The notes: a model not told the origin generated them from the letters alone. Shown: positions 1 through 6,805, numbered from the stretch's first letter. The stretch is 8,068 bases of DNA from Candidatus Zixiibacteriota bacterium (GCA_030591625.1 JAUVAR010000109.1:1-8068); one strand, 5' to 3'. Numbers and translations: made by a program.

Positions 1-82
1 AATAATCATTAGAACATGTCTAAACATAAACACCTCAATATCGTCTTTAACATTCAACGTCTGTCGTATCGGTTCACTTCAC

Positions 83-814
83 TCACAAGCCTGTCATTAT
101 CCCCAAACGTACAGCAAAACCAAGCTCAGAGAAGTTGTTATAACTTTGATCATTGAGAAGTGAATATGTACCTCCAATTTCCAGGAGAGCGGTCAAGTTT
201 TTATACCATGTATGGGTGAAACCAATATATGTACCTAATCTGATCCCAAAAGAATTCCATCCATAAGGTCCTATATTTTTTCCAATTAAGTACTCAAAAT
301 TGATTACTAAATAATTAGGGCTCCCGCTTTCGGAGATGAATATCCTGCCTTCGGCAAAAACAGGAATAAGTCTGTATTCCTTAGTCCAATTATAACCTGC
401 CCCAACACCGATCATTGAATTTCCGTTTATCAGCCAACCGTGCATGATTGACCCACCCAATAAAGATTCTCCAGACCTTGAACTGAATCTCCCCTTTAAG
501 GTGAATAAGGATTTAAATGTAGTTGGAACCGGTGGTGCGACTCCAAGCGAATCTCTCATCATCTGTTGTACTGAATCAACCTTATCAGCAGTCGTCATAC
601 GGACAATTCGACGACGTGGGATTTTTATTACTTTCCCATCTTTGGTTTCGAGTTTGATATGCTTTTTATCTGCAATATCTTCTACAATCTTACCAATTAT
701 TTTGCCACCATTATCTATAATGATGGCTGTATTGTATTCTGTAGAATCTGACTCAGAAGCGATAGCTCCGGAACAAATAAACATAGTTGTAATAAATATT
801 AAAAGCTGTCTCAA
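83..814 (-). CDS. Secreted or outer-membrane hypothetical protein with signal peptide and beta-rich C-terminus
   Basis: I do not recognise a named family. The reading frame opens at a TTG at 847, but I place the start at the TTG at 812-814. A strong GGAGGG Shine-Dalgarno lies 7 nt upstream of it (822-827), and the resulting 243-aa protein begins with a textbook signal peptide: Met-Arg-Gln, a hydrophobic stretch of about 14 residues, and an A-I-A cleavage site before Ser20-Glu21. Residues about 28-73 are strand-rich and end in a basic patch (PRRR). They resemble the short 'GG-x-I-x-GKI...I-x-L...DG' beta module common in envelope proteins. From about residue 105 to the end, aromatic and glycine residues alternate in many short predicted strands, as in a small outer-membrane beta-barrel of the 8-strand type. 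There is no lipobox despite a Cys in the signal segment. It lies beyond the pilX terminator on the same strand, so it probably has its own promoter. Export is well supported; the barrel fold is inference. Confidence 0.8.
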   Translation of the reverse strand: MRQLLIFITTMFICSGAIASESDSTEYNTAIIIDNGGKIIGKIVEDIADKKHIKLETKDGKVIKIPRRRIVRMTTADKVDSVQQMMRDSLGVAPPVPTTFKSLFTLKGRFSSRSGESLLGGSIMHGWLINGNSMIGVGAGYNWTKEYRLIPVFAEGRIFISESGSPNYLVINFEYLIGKNIGPYGWNSFGIRLGTYIGFTHTWYKNLTALLEIGGTYSLLNDQSYNNFSELGFAVRLGIMTGL

Positions 815-821
815 ACTTAAT

Positions 822-827
822 CCCTCC
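822..827 (-). promoter_or_regulatory. Shine-Dalgarno GGAGGG deciding the TTG start at 814
   Basis: Minus-strand GGAGGG, 7 nt upstream of TTG 812-814. It lies inside the longer open frame that begins at 847. It favours the shorter protein, which then begins directly with its signal peptide. Confidence 0.75.
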
Positions 828-855
828 AGATTGTCCGTCTTGAACAAGGCTCAAC

Positions 856-869
856 CGTATAAATATACG
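856..869. repeat. 14-bp perfect inverted repeat CGTATA-AA-TATACG upstream of the secreted protein gene
   Basis: Two perfect 6-bp arms separated by AA lie 42 bp upstream of the TTG start at 814. The AT-rich centre includes TATATT and TATA hexamers on the minus strand, so it could be an operator overlapping a -10 region or simply an AT-rich promoter. I see no convincing -35 partner. Confidence 0.35.
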
Positions 870-915
870 CCGAGCAATTTATCGATATTATGAAGAGATG
901 TCAATAAGTAGTATT

Positions 916-949
916 AAAAAAAGCCGATCGAATGAATCGACCAGCTTTT
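916..949 (-). terminator. Intrinsic terminator of the pilX-like gene
   Basis: On the minus strand the RNA folds into a 13-bp stem (937-949 with 919-931) around a 5-nt loop (932-936). It is followed by uridines from the A-run at 916-922. Two positions that would be mismatches on the plus strand (C opposite A, A opposite C) become U-G and G-U wobbles on the minus strand, so the hairpin works only in that direction. It starts about 45 nt after the pilX stop codon. Confidence 0.85.
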
Positions 950-993
950 AATTAATTGAATCTGTCTGAGCTCTGCTTACAGAGTGAAAGTTG

Positions 994-2655
994 TTACAGA
1001 GTAGGGGCAGTTGTAATAGTATCAGACGCCACAAACCCTACAAACTGTTGTTCCCATCCAGTACGTTGGAACACTCTTACTACAGGAGTTGAAGGGGGAA
1101 GATTATCGGGATTCTTAAAATCACTATCAAATACCCAGTTTCGGACAGGTGGCGAGTAATACGATCCACCCCATGTTGCATCTGACTGACCAGAATTCCA
1201 AAGTGATACGGCTGACCCCAGCCAGTTGAAACTGACTCCTGACCAGTCTTCCAGGAATCGGGGAAGATTCTCAACTCCTCCAGAATAGTCTGTTGCAGTT
1301 GAAGCTACATGGCCTGTTACATAAGCTACATTAACTTCAGTTGTTGTGGCATTTCTCGCCGATGGCAATCCATTACTTTGTGCATCATTCCATGAATTGG
1401 AAAGAAATGTAATTGCATCACCAAGCAATGAAGAAGGTTTTTTGGTGTTAGTATTATAGTCACCAAGAACATAGATAGGGTTCTCAGAAGCGATAGTAAG
1501 ACCATCACCAAGCAGATCACCATTTACTAACCTGAGACCAGGGAATTCCGATCCAGATGAAATATCATCAGTAAAGTATATGACACCGTTCGTCGGTGCA
1601 TATCCCATGCTGTACAGTTTTTCTATGTCTATTTCAGTGACATCAACCCATTCACCTTCTCGTTGATCCATAAATTTATCGGTAGTGTAACTAACAACGC
1701 CATCAGCAATAAGATTACCAGTAATATTATTCCAACTACTGCCATCCCATTCAGAAGCAACCCCATCAACTATTTTCAAAGTTGCCTTATGTTCATACGA
1801 GTTGGGATTTCCACCACCCTTTTCGATCAACTTGTGAGGGTCCACAGTTCCTTCCAAAGGTACTGCCAATTTCTCCTGACCATGTGCTTTATCCTTAACC
1901 CAACCATGCCACCTTGCAACCGATGAGTCATACCAATTAGAATAAGTATGATCCAAAAATCCAGCACCAAGCTTCATTGATACATCACCTGTTCCAGGAT
2001 TCTTAATTGTAACTTCTCCGTTTGAGGCGCCTCCAAATTTACGTCCATGCATTATTCTCTCAAACGCAGTTAAACGGGAGTCCAATTGAAGGCCATTGCC
2101 CGATTGCAACCATACATCAGCGTTACTATGCACTCGCCCCCCTAATGTCATTGGAGGACCGGGAGCTATTTCGAGATCATCATCATAAAATACTGCAAAT
2201 TGGAAAATCGGAACAAGAGCGACTTCAAAAGTCTGTGTCATCAGCATTCGACTATGATCTATACTTGAAGTTGCAACCGAATTTGTTTCAAATGTTCTAA
2301 TTAGTGCATGCAGTCCCGACAGCGTCCCGTGAGATATAACTTTTCGATCAGGACCTGATTTATGTCTGGTAGCATAAGCGACTTCGCAATCATTGTAGGC
2401 CAGATGACCTACCGGGAGGACTTTAGGAGGAGCGTCTGTATTTTCATACTCTAACTGAATTGTCGCAGCGGCAACTTCCAAGCCAGCTTCAGCGGCATAA
2501 AAAGACCTGAGTTCCTGAAGTTCATTGCCGGCAATCTGGACTTCATCGTTACTTGTTGACATGGCAGCGAGTCCGATTAGGGTAAGCATACCAACCATGA
2601 AAAGGGCTATCATCGTAGCAAATCCGCGGTGGTTCTCAACTTTTGAAACAGACAT
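994..2655 (-). CDS. PilX-like type IV pilus assembly / minor pilin protein
   Basis: A 553-aa protein with a PilX-type N-terminus: a short basic segment, HRG at 9-11, one hydrophobic helix (about 12-32), then the family's AGNE (42-45) and F-Y-A-A-E-A-G-L-E (52-60) motifs. PilX-family proteins are inner-membrane-anchored minor pilins that help prime or decorate type IV pili. The helix lacks the classical Glu5 of major pilins. The large extracytoplasmic part has blocks I know from long PilX-like proteins of deltaproteobacteria and relatives: FAVFYDDDLEI (153-163), GGRVHSN (172-178), GG-x-EN-x-PRFLEDW (about 459-471), a YSPPVRNW segment near 500, and PPSTPVVRVFQR near 520-531. The ATG start has AGGAG 8 nt upstream. 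It lies 161 nt downstream of the HDOD-GAF gene on the same strand with no clear terminator between them, so co-transcription is possible. No other pilus genes (pilV, pilW, pilY1, fimT) are in the window. Confidence 0.85.
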   Translation of the reverse strand: MSVSKVENHRGFATMIALFMVGMLTLIGLAAMSTSNDEVQIAGNELQELRSFYAAEAGLEVAAATIQLEYENTDAPPKVLPVGHLAYNDCEVAYATRHKSGPDRKVISHGTLSGLHALIRTFETNSVATSSIDHSRMLMTQTFEVALVPIFQFAVFYDDDLEIAPGPPMTLGGRVHSNADVWLQSGNGLQLDSRLTAFERIMHGRKFGGASNGEVTIKNPGTGDVSMKLGAGFLDHTYSNWYDSSVARWHGWVKDKAHGQEKLAVPLEGTVDPHKLIEKGGGNPNSYEHKATLKIVDGVASEWDGSSWNNITGNLIADGVVSYTTDKFMDQREGEWVDVTEIDIEKLYSMGYAPTNGVIYFTDDISSGSEFPGLRLVNGDLLGDGLTIASENPIYVLGDYNTNTKKPSSLLGDAITFLSNSWNDAQSNGLPSARNATTTEVNVAYVTGHVASTATDYSGGVENLPRFLEDWSGVSFNWLGSAVSLWNSGQSDATWGGSYYSPPVRNWVFDSDFKNPDNLPPSTPVVRVFQRTGWEQQFVGFVASDTITTAPTL

Positions 2656-2663
2656 GTTTCTTT

Positions 2664-2668
2664 CTCCT
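2664..2668 (-). promoter_or_regulatory. Shine-Dalgarno AGGAG of the pilX-like gene
   Basis: Minus-strand AGGAG, 8 nt before the ATG at 2653-2655. This near-ideal spacing fixes the start. Confidence 0.8.
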
Positions 2669-2816
2669 GATTAAATCCCCACCGTCTTTTGCTGTCAGTT
2701 TAAAATTGGGGTTTTTTCCAAGTATATTTAGGGACCTACGTATTATCGGCAATTTCGTGAATAGTCTTGAACAAACATAGGAATGTATATTGTGAAGTTT
2801 GGAATATATCCAGCTC

Positions 2817-4283
2817 TCAGCCACCAATTGAGCGACTCTTGAAGATATTGCGCTCCAAAGACATAGCTCCCTGATTCGCCAACGAAACAATTGACCTCAT
2901 CGTTTCGTCGTCGATAGCATTTGTTCTACAGGTTGCATCAACAAAAATAGCATATCTGACTTCATCTAAAACCTTAAGTGGTATAACTGCAAAAGCATCT
3001 ACCTGCAGATCATCAAATTCACCCGGAGCTACCAGATCAGAATATACTTCACTATCATGGCTGACTATAGAAATCGGGTTACCACTCGTATGCAAATTCT
3101 TAAATAGACCGGTTCGTGACGAAAAACTTAACGATTTTACCTGCTGTTGCGATTCTACGCCAAAGCCAACTTGGCCGGAATACGTATCCCACTTGCGATT
3201 ATATTCAAATAGTATAACACGACCCATTTGCAATCCACGGAAAACCGCCTCACAAATGACCTGCTGTATTTCTTCATTTGACTTCGCTTCCATAAGCGCC
3301 GTAGTAGCATTTTGAAGGAATGCAAGTTGCACTTCTTTATTGTTCAACTGCTGATGTAAAACCGAAATATCACCTTCATGTTCAGCACATTTTTCGATTT
3401 CACCCTGAATGTCGATTTCAAGATCTTGTGCAATTTCAGTAACTTGCGTACGACAGTCACCAAGCAACTCAACCAAGACATCATCATCAACACCTGTTAA
3501 CAATTTAGCTTGTTCAACCACAGCATGATATGCATCCGATGAGGAATTACCTCCCATTACAAAAGGATACAACTGATCGGACAGATAGACCAGATCAGTC
3601 AGGATTTGTGGTGACTTTTCATCTATCTTTCGATTGAGACGGTGATGCTCAGCTATAGGTTTAACAAGGCCAGGAGGAAGATTCCACTGCTCGGCAATTA
3701 TCTCACCAACACCCATATGATCGATACCAATAACAGCACGCTCGGCCTCAATCATCTCCTTGTCCGATCCGTTCATCTGACAAATAGGGGCATACTTTTC
3801 AGGGAATACAGAAGCCATAATAGGCTGACCAATGTCATGCATAAATCCTGCGATAAAGGCAGTCTCCTGAAGAGTTGTTAACTTGAGTTTATAAGCAAAG
3901 AATTTGGAGATAATTCCACAGGCAAGTGAACGAGTCCAAAAACCGGTTGCATCAAACTTTGATCCACGAGCCATCTTATTAACTATCTCATAAACTGCCA
4001 TTGAAACGGCAATATTATGAACAGCACGGAAACCCATTAGAACAATAGCATGAGTAACAGTCGTTATTTTACCTGAAAATTCACCGTAATGAACCGAGTT
4101 GGCCATCCTCAGAATTCTGCTCGTTAGCTGATGATCAGAGAGAATGCAATTAGCCAGATCGGCAGCAGTAGCTTTTGGATCATCAGCAACCTGCTTGATC
4201 TTTAAGATTATCTGAGGAACTGAAGGCAGGTTAGAAAATTTTGCCAAACGTCGGGGTAGATCTTTTTTATCGGTAAATTCCAT
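2817..4283 (-). CDS. HDOD domain protein with C-terminal GAF domain
   Basis: A 488-aa cytosolic signalling protein. The HDOD domain spans about residues 8-230, starting at the LPSVPQI motif. It carries MHDIG (H149-D150), a GIDH (H189) and an EHH pair (H213-H214). HDOD is an HD-domain relative found in two-component, motility and c-di-GMP-linked pathways and is usually thought non-catalytic. Here the first histidine of the 'W-x-H-S' motif is Arg118 (WTRS), whereas the neighbouring HDOD protein keeps it. A polar, coiled-coil-like linker (about 275-330) leads to a GAF-like domain (about 335-480), which would bind a small ligand or dimerise. The ATG at 4281-4283 follows the upstream stop as TGA-T-ATG. 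A TTG at 4290-4292 would add three residues and overlap the upstream gene by 8 bp; AGGA lies 4 nt before that TTG and 13 nt before the ATG, so neither spacing is ideal. Translational coupling with the upstream HDOD gene is very likely. Confidence 0.9.
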   Translation of the reverse strand: MEFTDKKDLPRRLAKFSNLPSVPQIILKIKQVADDPKATAADLANCILSDHQLTSRILRMANSVHYGEFSGKITTVTHAIVLMGFRAVHNIAVSMAVYEIVNKMARGSKFDATGFWTRSLACGIISKFFAYKLKLTTLQETAFIAGFMHDIGQPIMASVFPEKYAPICQMNGSDKEMIEAERAVIGIDHMGVGEIIAEQWNLPPGLVKPIAEHHRLNRKIDEKSPQILTDLVYLSDQLYPFVMGGNSSSDAYHAVVEQAKLLTGVDDDVLVELLGDCRTQVTEIAQDLEIDIQGEIEKCAEHEGDISVLHQQLNNKEVQLAFLQNATTALMEAKSNEEIQQVICEAVFRGLQMGRVILFEYNRKWDTYSGQVGFGVESQQQVKSLSFSSRTGLFKNLHTSGNPISIVSHDSEVYSDLVAPGEFDDLQVDAFAVIPLKVLDEVRYAIFVDATCRTNAIDDETMRSIVSLANQGAMSLERNIFKSRSIGG

Positions 4284-4284
4284 A

Positions 4285-5148
4285 TCAGTCAAGAATTCCT
4301 ATCTCTATATGATAATGTTCTTTGGAAATAGTCAGTATTTCATCCAAACTATCAGAATCAAGCTTTAGAACTTGAGCAGAAGGCAAAGAGGATATATTCT
4401 CTACTGTCTCAGACTCAAATCCAACATTCATTTTCTTTGATAATTCATTCCCCAAACTAACGAAATGTGACATCGGTAAAGGTATCTCTTCGGTAGGTGC
4501 AGGGGGTAAGTGGTGGTCGCAAATAGCTTCAATCAAGCTTGGCGGGAACGACCAGTGTTCAAGCAGTACTGAGGCAACTTCACAATGATCAAATCCGAGC
4601 TTGTCAATTTCTGCTTGAGTAAAGGTCATTTCATTTCGTTCTACAGCCTCTACAATTTCTTTATAAATATCAGGTAACTTTTGTAACAGAACCAGCTTTC
4701 CAATATCATGCAATAATGAAGCTATAAAAGTCTCCTCAGCATTCGAATATCTGACATGTTTGGCAATCTGACGAGCTGTTACCGCCGATGACAACGAATG
4801 ACGCCAAAGTTTGCCTCGGTGGCCGTCGGGGTCTTCGGCCAAATACATTGAATGAGCCGAAGTAGCAACAACCATTGAACGAACCGCAAAGAAACCGAGA
4901 ACAGGGATAGCCTCTTCAAGAGTGCTTACTTCTTTAGAACGACCATAGTACGATGAATTTGAAAGCTTAAGAACTTTTGCCGTAAGAGATTGATCGAACG
5001 AAAGCACCTTCGATACATCCATTATCTGGGTATCAAGATTTGAGGTCAACCCCATAACTGTACTGACAATAGCCGGAGAAGCCGGCAGATCACCAATAGT
5101 CGTGATGATTTTATCGAGTGTTGCGTTTGTCTTTGTTTCAATTACCAT
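4285..5148 (-). CDS. HDOD domain protein
   Basis: A 287-aa protein made essentially of one HDOD domain. LPASPAIV near residue 21 opens it and WRHS carries His117. LLHDIGK (H147-D148), FDH (H188) and CDHH (H212-H213) complete the full set of HD-like residues. The C-terminal 60 or so residues are acidic and helical without a recognised domain. HDOD proteins usually act as outputs or scaffolds downstream of receivers in chemotaxis-like, motility or cyclic-di-GMP signalling; enzymatic activity has generally not been shown. It is the first gene of a minus-strand unit and is coupled to the HDOD-GAF gene. It diverges from cheY across 336 bp. There is no Shine-Dalgarno before the ATG at 5146-5148. 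Instead, two TATAAT hexamers lie 11 and 21 nt upstream (minus strand), pointing to a very short or absent leader. Confidence 0.9.
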   Translation of the reverse strand: MVIETKTNATLDKIITTIGDLPASPAIVSTVMGLTSNLDTQIMDVSKVLSFDQSLTAKVLKLSNSSYYGRSKEVSTLEEAIPVLGFFAVRSMVVATSAHSMYLAEDPDGHRGKLWRHSLSSAVTARQIAKHVRYSNAEETFIASLLHDIGKLVLLQKLPDIYKEIVEAVERNEMTFTQAEIDKLGFDHCEVASVLLEHWSFPPSLIEAICDHHLPPAPTEEIPLPMSHFVSLGNELSKKMNVGFESETVENISSLPSAQVLKLDSDSLDEILTISKEHYHIEIGILD

Positions 5149-5159
5149 AAATAGTATAG

Positions 5160-5175
5160 ATTATAGGTCATTATA
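5160..5175 (-). promoter_or_regulatory. Tandem TATAAT -10 elements upstream of the HDOD gene
   Basis: Two perfect minus-strand TATAAT hexamers lie at 5160-5165 and 5170-5175. Starts about 7 nt downstream would give leaders of roughly 5 and 15 nt before the ATG at 5148, with no Shine-Dalgarno. The -35 regions are weak (CCGATA for the proximal one), so an activator or a non-standard sigma factor is possible. The region is AT-rich, so chance matches cannot be excluded. Confidence 0.35.
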
Positions 5176-5255
5176 TAAGTCCTATCGGCAGGAATCGCTC
5201 ACTCTTTTGGTTTATGGTTATAAATGGTTAACAATTTTCTATAGTATGCTCTTTG

Positions 5256-5272
5256 TGAGCAAACTTTGCACA
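5256..5272. repeat. Near-palindromic possible operator
   Basis: Arms GCAAA (5259-5263) and TTTGC (5265-5269) surround a single C. One mismatched A/A pair and a matching TG/CA pair flank them. It sits midway in the divergent region, so a bound regulator could act on both the HDOD and CheY units. There is no direct evidence for a binding protein. Confidence 0.25.
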
Positions 5273-5473
5273 ATCTGACCCTTGCGTTGTTCTAATCGGT
5301 TTTTTATGAAATAATGAAAAGAGAATTACTCAATGAATTTGAAGTGTTTGCCGATCAATTAGATATTAGCGATATATTGTCATCGGGGGATCATGCATAA
5401 AATTGTCAAAAATACAATCTCCCTGATTACAGAAGATGACTTGAAATAAGTTAATTAAGATTATTAATAATAA

Positions 5474-5479
5474 AAGGAG
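5474..5479 (+). promoter_or_regulatory. Shine-Dalgarno AAGGAG of cheY
   Basis: AAGGAG with 5 nt to the ATG at 5485; a strong site that fixes the start. Confidence 0.85.
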
Positions 5480-5484
5480 CTACC

Positions 5485-5874
5485 ATGAAAATCCTTATTG
5501 CCGAAGATTCTGCACTTATGCGGAAAGCGATTGGCAAGACGGTTGTAGGTGCCGGGTTTACAGTTGTTGAAGCGGTCAACGGAGCAGAAGCTCTGGCTCG
5601 TCTAAGAAAGAATTCTGCTGATATTGCCCTGGTTATACTCGACTGGAATATGCCTGTTATGGATGGCTATGAAGCACTTCAAAAGATCAGAGCTAATTCT
5701 GATTACAGCCACATTCCCGTTTTGATGGCTACATCCGATGGTGCCGAAGAGGACGTGATTAAGGCGATAAAAGCAGGCGCCACTTCGTATTTGGTGAAAC
5801 CGTTTACCTTAGACCAAATGACTAAACAAATCACTGACTTGACCAACAGGCCTATCGCAAAAACTCATCATTAA
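5485..5874 (+). CDS. CheY-like single-domain response regulator
   Basis: A 129-aa stand-alone receiver domain, the usual CheY length, with no output domain. All phosphorylation residues are present: the acidic pair Glu7-Asp8, phospho-acceptor Asp53 in the CheY-like D-W-N-M-P-x-M-D-G block, Thr83-Ser84 after strand 4, and Lys105-Pro106 in the VKPFT motif. It should accept phosphate from a histidine kinase and signal by binding a partner. It is first in a two-gene unit, 12 nt upstream of a gene with a CheX phosphatase domain, which suggests that its phosphorylation is actively erased. The divergent HDOD proteins are plausible partners, but that is inference. It belongs to the broad CheY family; I would not assume flagellar chemotaxis, since no flagellar, receptor or CheA gene is in view. 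Confidence 0.95.
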   Translation: MKILIAEDSALMRKAIGKTVVGAGFTVVEAVNGAEALARLRKNSADIALVILDWNMPVMDGYEALQKIRANSDYSHIPVLMATSDGAEEDVIKAIKAGATSYLVKPFTLDQMTKQITDLTNRPIAKTHH

Positions 5875-5886
5875 GATGATCATTTT

Positions 5887-6741
5887 ATGAGAAAATTACT
5901 CTACATAACAAGCTCAGATCAAAACAAAGAAGCTCTCTCCAATTGCGTAAGCAATGAGATAGAGATTGATTCGCTTGAGAGACATGAGGCTGGTATAGTC
6001 AAAGATCAGGATGTTGTATTGCTTGATTTTAATACTGGTTCAAATGTAGAAATTGATCTTCTCAAGCGACTGCGCTCTGAGTCTGCGTATATGGATATTC
6101 CAATTGTGCTTGTTGTGGATGACCCGGACACAGAATTTGCCCGAAAAGGGCTCTCAAAGGGTGCCTCGGGACTACTCACACGACCATTCACAAAAGATAA
6201 TGTTCATAAGACTCTCGATACGCTTTGTCATTCGGCAGAAAATATATCTCCCCATGAGACTGATAATATTGTCATGTTTATTTCTGCTACTATGCATGTT
6301 TTGAAAACAACAGCAGGGTTTGAAGTTAAACGGCGACGGAAATTTATAAAGAAAGATTATCAATTTTGTGGCGAACTAACTGCCTCTATTTCTATGACAG
6401 GTGGTATCAATGGAACCGTTTCAATTTCAATGGATGAGCTTACAGCACGACAAATGTCTGCAAGTATTGCCTGGATGAAACCCGAAGAACTGGACGAACA
6501 GATGGTTCAAGAAGGACTTGGTGAAATTGCAAACCAAGTCGCCGGGCGTGTACGAACAATGTTTTTCGCAAAAAACTTGAGGATGGAAATCTCATTGCCA
6601 AAAGTTGTTTGCGGATACGGTCAACGTGCTCTGCCAAGTCTTGATGAACCACTTCACACCATCCTCTTTGAAATCGGCGGTAGCTTTATCGCTTTGCATT
6701 TATGTCTTCGTGAGGCTGCTCACTCACTCGTCCCGGCATAA
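5887..6741 (+). CDS. Pseudo-receiver fused to a CheX-type phosphatase domain
   Basis: A 284-aa protein with two parts. Residues about 1-115 have the receiver pattern, with Asp47 (VVLLDF) and a closing LLTRPFT, but the key partners are gone. Thr8-Ser9 replace the acidic pair, the strand-4 Thr/Ser position is Val/Asp (77-78), and the conserved Lys is Arg99. It is therefore probably not phosphorylated and may serve as a docking domain. Residues about 126-278 match the CheX family, including the G-G-I-N-G-T-V-S-I-S stretch (172-181) and the active-site signature E209-x3-E213-x2-N216 followed by Pro238. In CheC/CheX/FliY phosphatases the equivalent Glu and Asn dephosphorylate CheY-P. The gene follows cheY by 12 nt without a strong Shine-Dalgarno, implying an operon, and ends at an intrinsic terminator. 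Its likely substrate is the adjacent CheY. Confidence 0.88.
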   Translation: MRKLLYITSSDQNKEALSNCVSNEIEIDSLERHEAGIVKDQDVVLLDFNTGSNVEIDLLKRLRSESAYMDIPIVLVVDDPDTEFARKGLSKGASGLLTRPFTKDNVHKTLDTLCHSAENISPHETDNIVMFISATMHVLKTTAGFEVKRRRKFIKKDYQFCGELTASISMTGGINGTVSISMDELTARQMSASIAWMKPEELDEQMVQEGLGEIANQVAGRVRTMFFAKNLRMEISLPKVVCGYGQRALPSLDEPLHTILFEIGGSFIALHLCLREAAHSLVPA

Positions 6742-6753
6742 GTTGTCACAACT
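6741..6753 (+). repeat. Small inverted repeat AGTTG-TCA-CAACT overlapping the terminator
   Basis: A perfect 5-bp stem with a 3-nt loop lies directly at the stop codon of the CheX gene. Its right arm shares 6750-6753 with the left arm of the terminator hairpin, so the two folds exclude each other. This may be chance. Confidence 0.3.
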
Positions 6754-6775
6754 GCGTTTTAGGCAGTTTATTTTT
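6750..6775 (+). terminator. Intrinsic terminator after the CheX gene
   Basis: A 6-bp stem AACTGC/GCAGTT (6750-6755, 6763-6768) with a 7-nt loop is followed by TATTTTT. It begins 9 nt after the CheX stop. The stem is short but correctly placed, and it separates the cheY-cheX unit from the next gene. Confidence 0.65.
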
Positions 6776-6805
6776 CATCAAAGTATAATTCCGGTCTGAC
6801 ACCCA

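Larger units (their letters stand above)
5149..5484. other. Divergent intergenic region between the HDOD and cheY transcription units
   Basis: This 336-bp AT-rich region has no well-supported gene. On the minus strand, TATAAT occurs at 5160-5165 and 5170-5175, near the HDOD start; candidate -35 elements at proper spacing are poor. At 5256-5272 there is a near-palindrome (TG-A-GCAAA-C-TTTGC-A-CA) that could bind a regulator. A 28-codon ATG frame at 5314-5400 overlaps an 18-codon ATG frame at 5393-5449, and neither has a good ribosome site. Toward cheY there are promoter-like hexamers (TTGTCA at 5403, TACAAT at 5413, TTGAAA at 5441), but none pairs convincingly at 16-18 bp. Confidence 0.5.

Noticed and set aside
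1..82. Left edge as a partial gene
   Set aside because: One plus-strand frame stays open from base 2, but it runs on antisense into the secreted protein gene, has no recognisable motif and cannot be supported. No clear terminator is visible either.
444..893. 149-codon plus-strand open frame opposite the secreted protein gene
   Set aside because: It is antisense to a gene with a signal peptide and good ribosome site, its composition is unlike a protein (runs of Ile, Ser, Leu), and it has no recognisable motif.
2022..2300. 92-codon plus-strand open frame inside the pilX-like gene
   Set aside because: It is fully antisense to conserved parts of the PilX-like protein and is best explained as a shadow.
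2705..2720. TTGG-GGTTTTTT-CCAA inverted repeat between the HDOD-GAF and pilX-like genes as a possible terminator
   Set aside because: The stem is only 4 bp and AT-rich, and neither strand gives a proper stem plus U-tract.
2636..2890. 84-codon minus-strand open frame bridging the HDOD-GAF and pilX-like genes
   Set aside because: It overlaps the ends of both well-supported genes in another frame and has no domain-like pattern or ribosome site.
5254..5272. CRP-like site (TGTGA...GCACA) upstream of cheY
   Set aside because: The half-sites are spaced wrongly for the CRP consensus and the second half differs; it fits better as a plain near-palindrome of unknown use.
6784..6789. TATAAT as the main promoter of the right-edge gene
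   Set aside because: The sequence 17 bp upstream (AGGCAG, in the terminator stem) is not a -35 element, and the TTGACT-17-CATACT pair nearer the gene is better.
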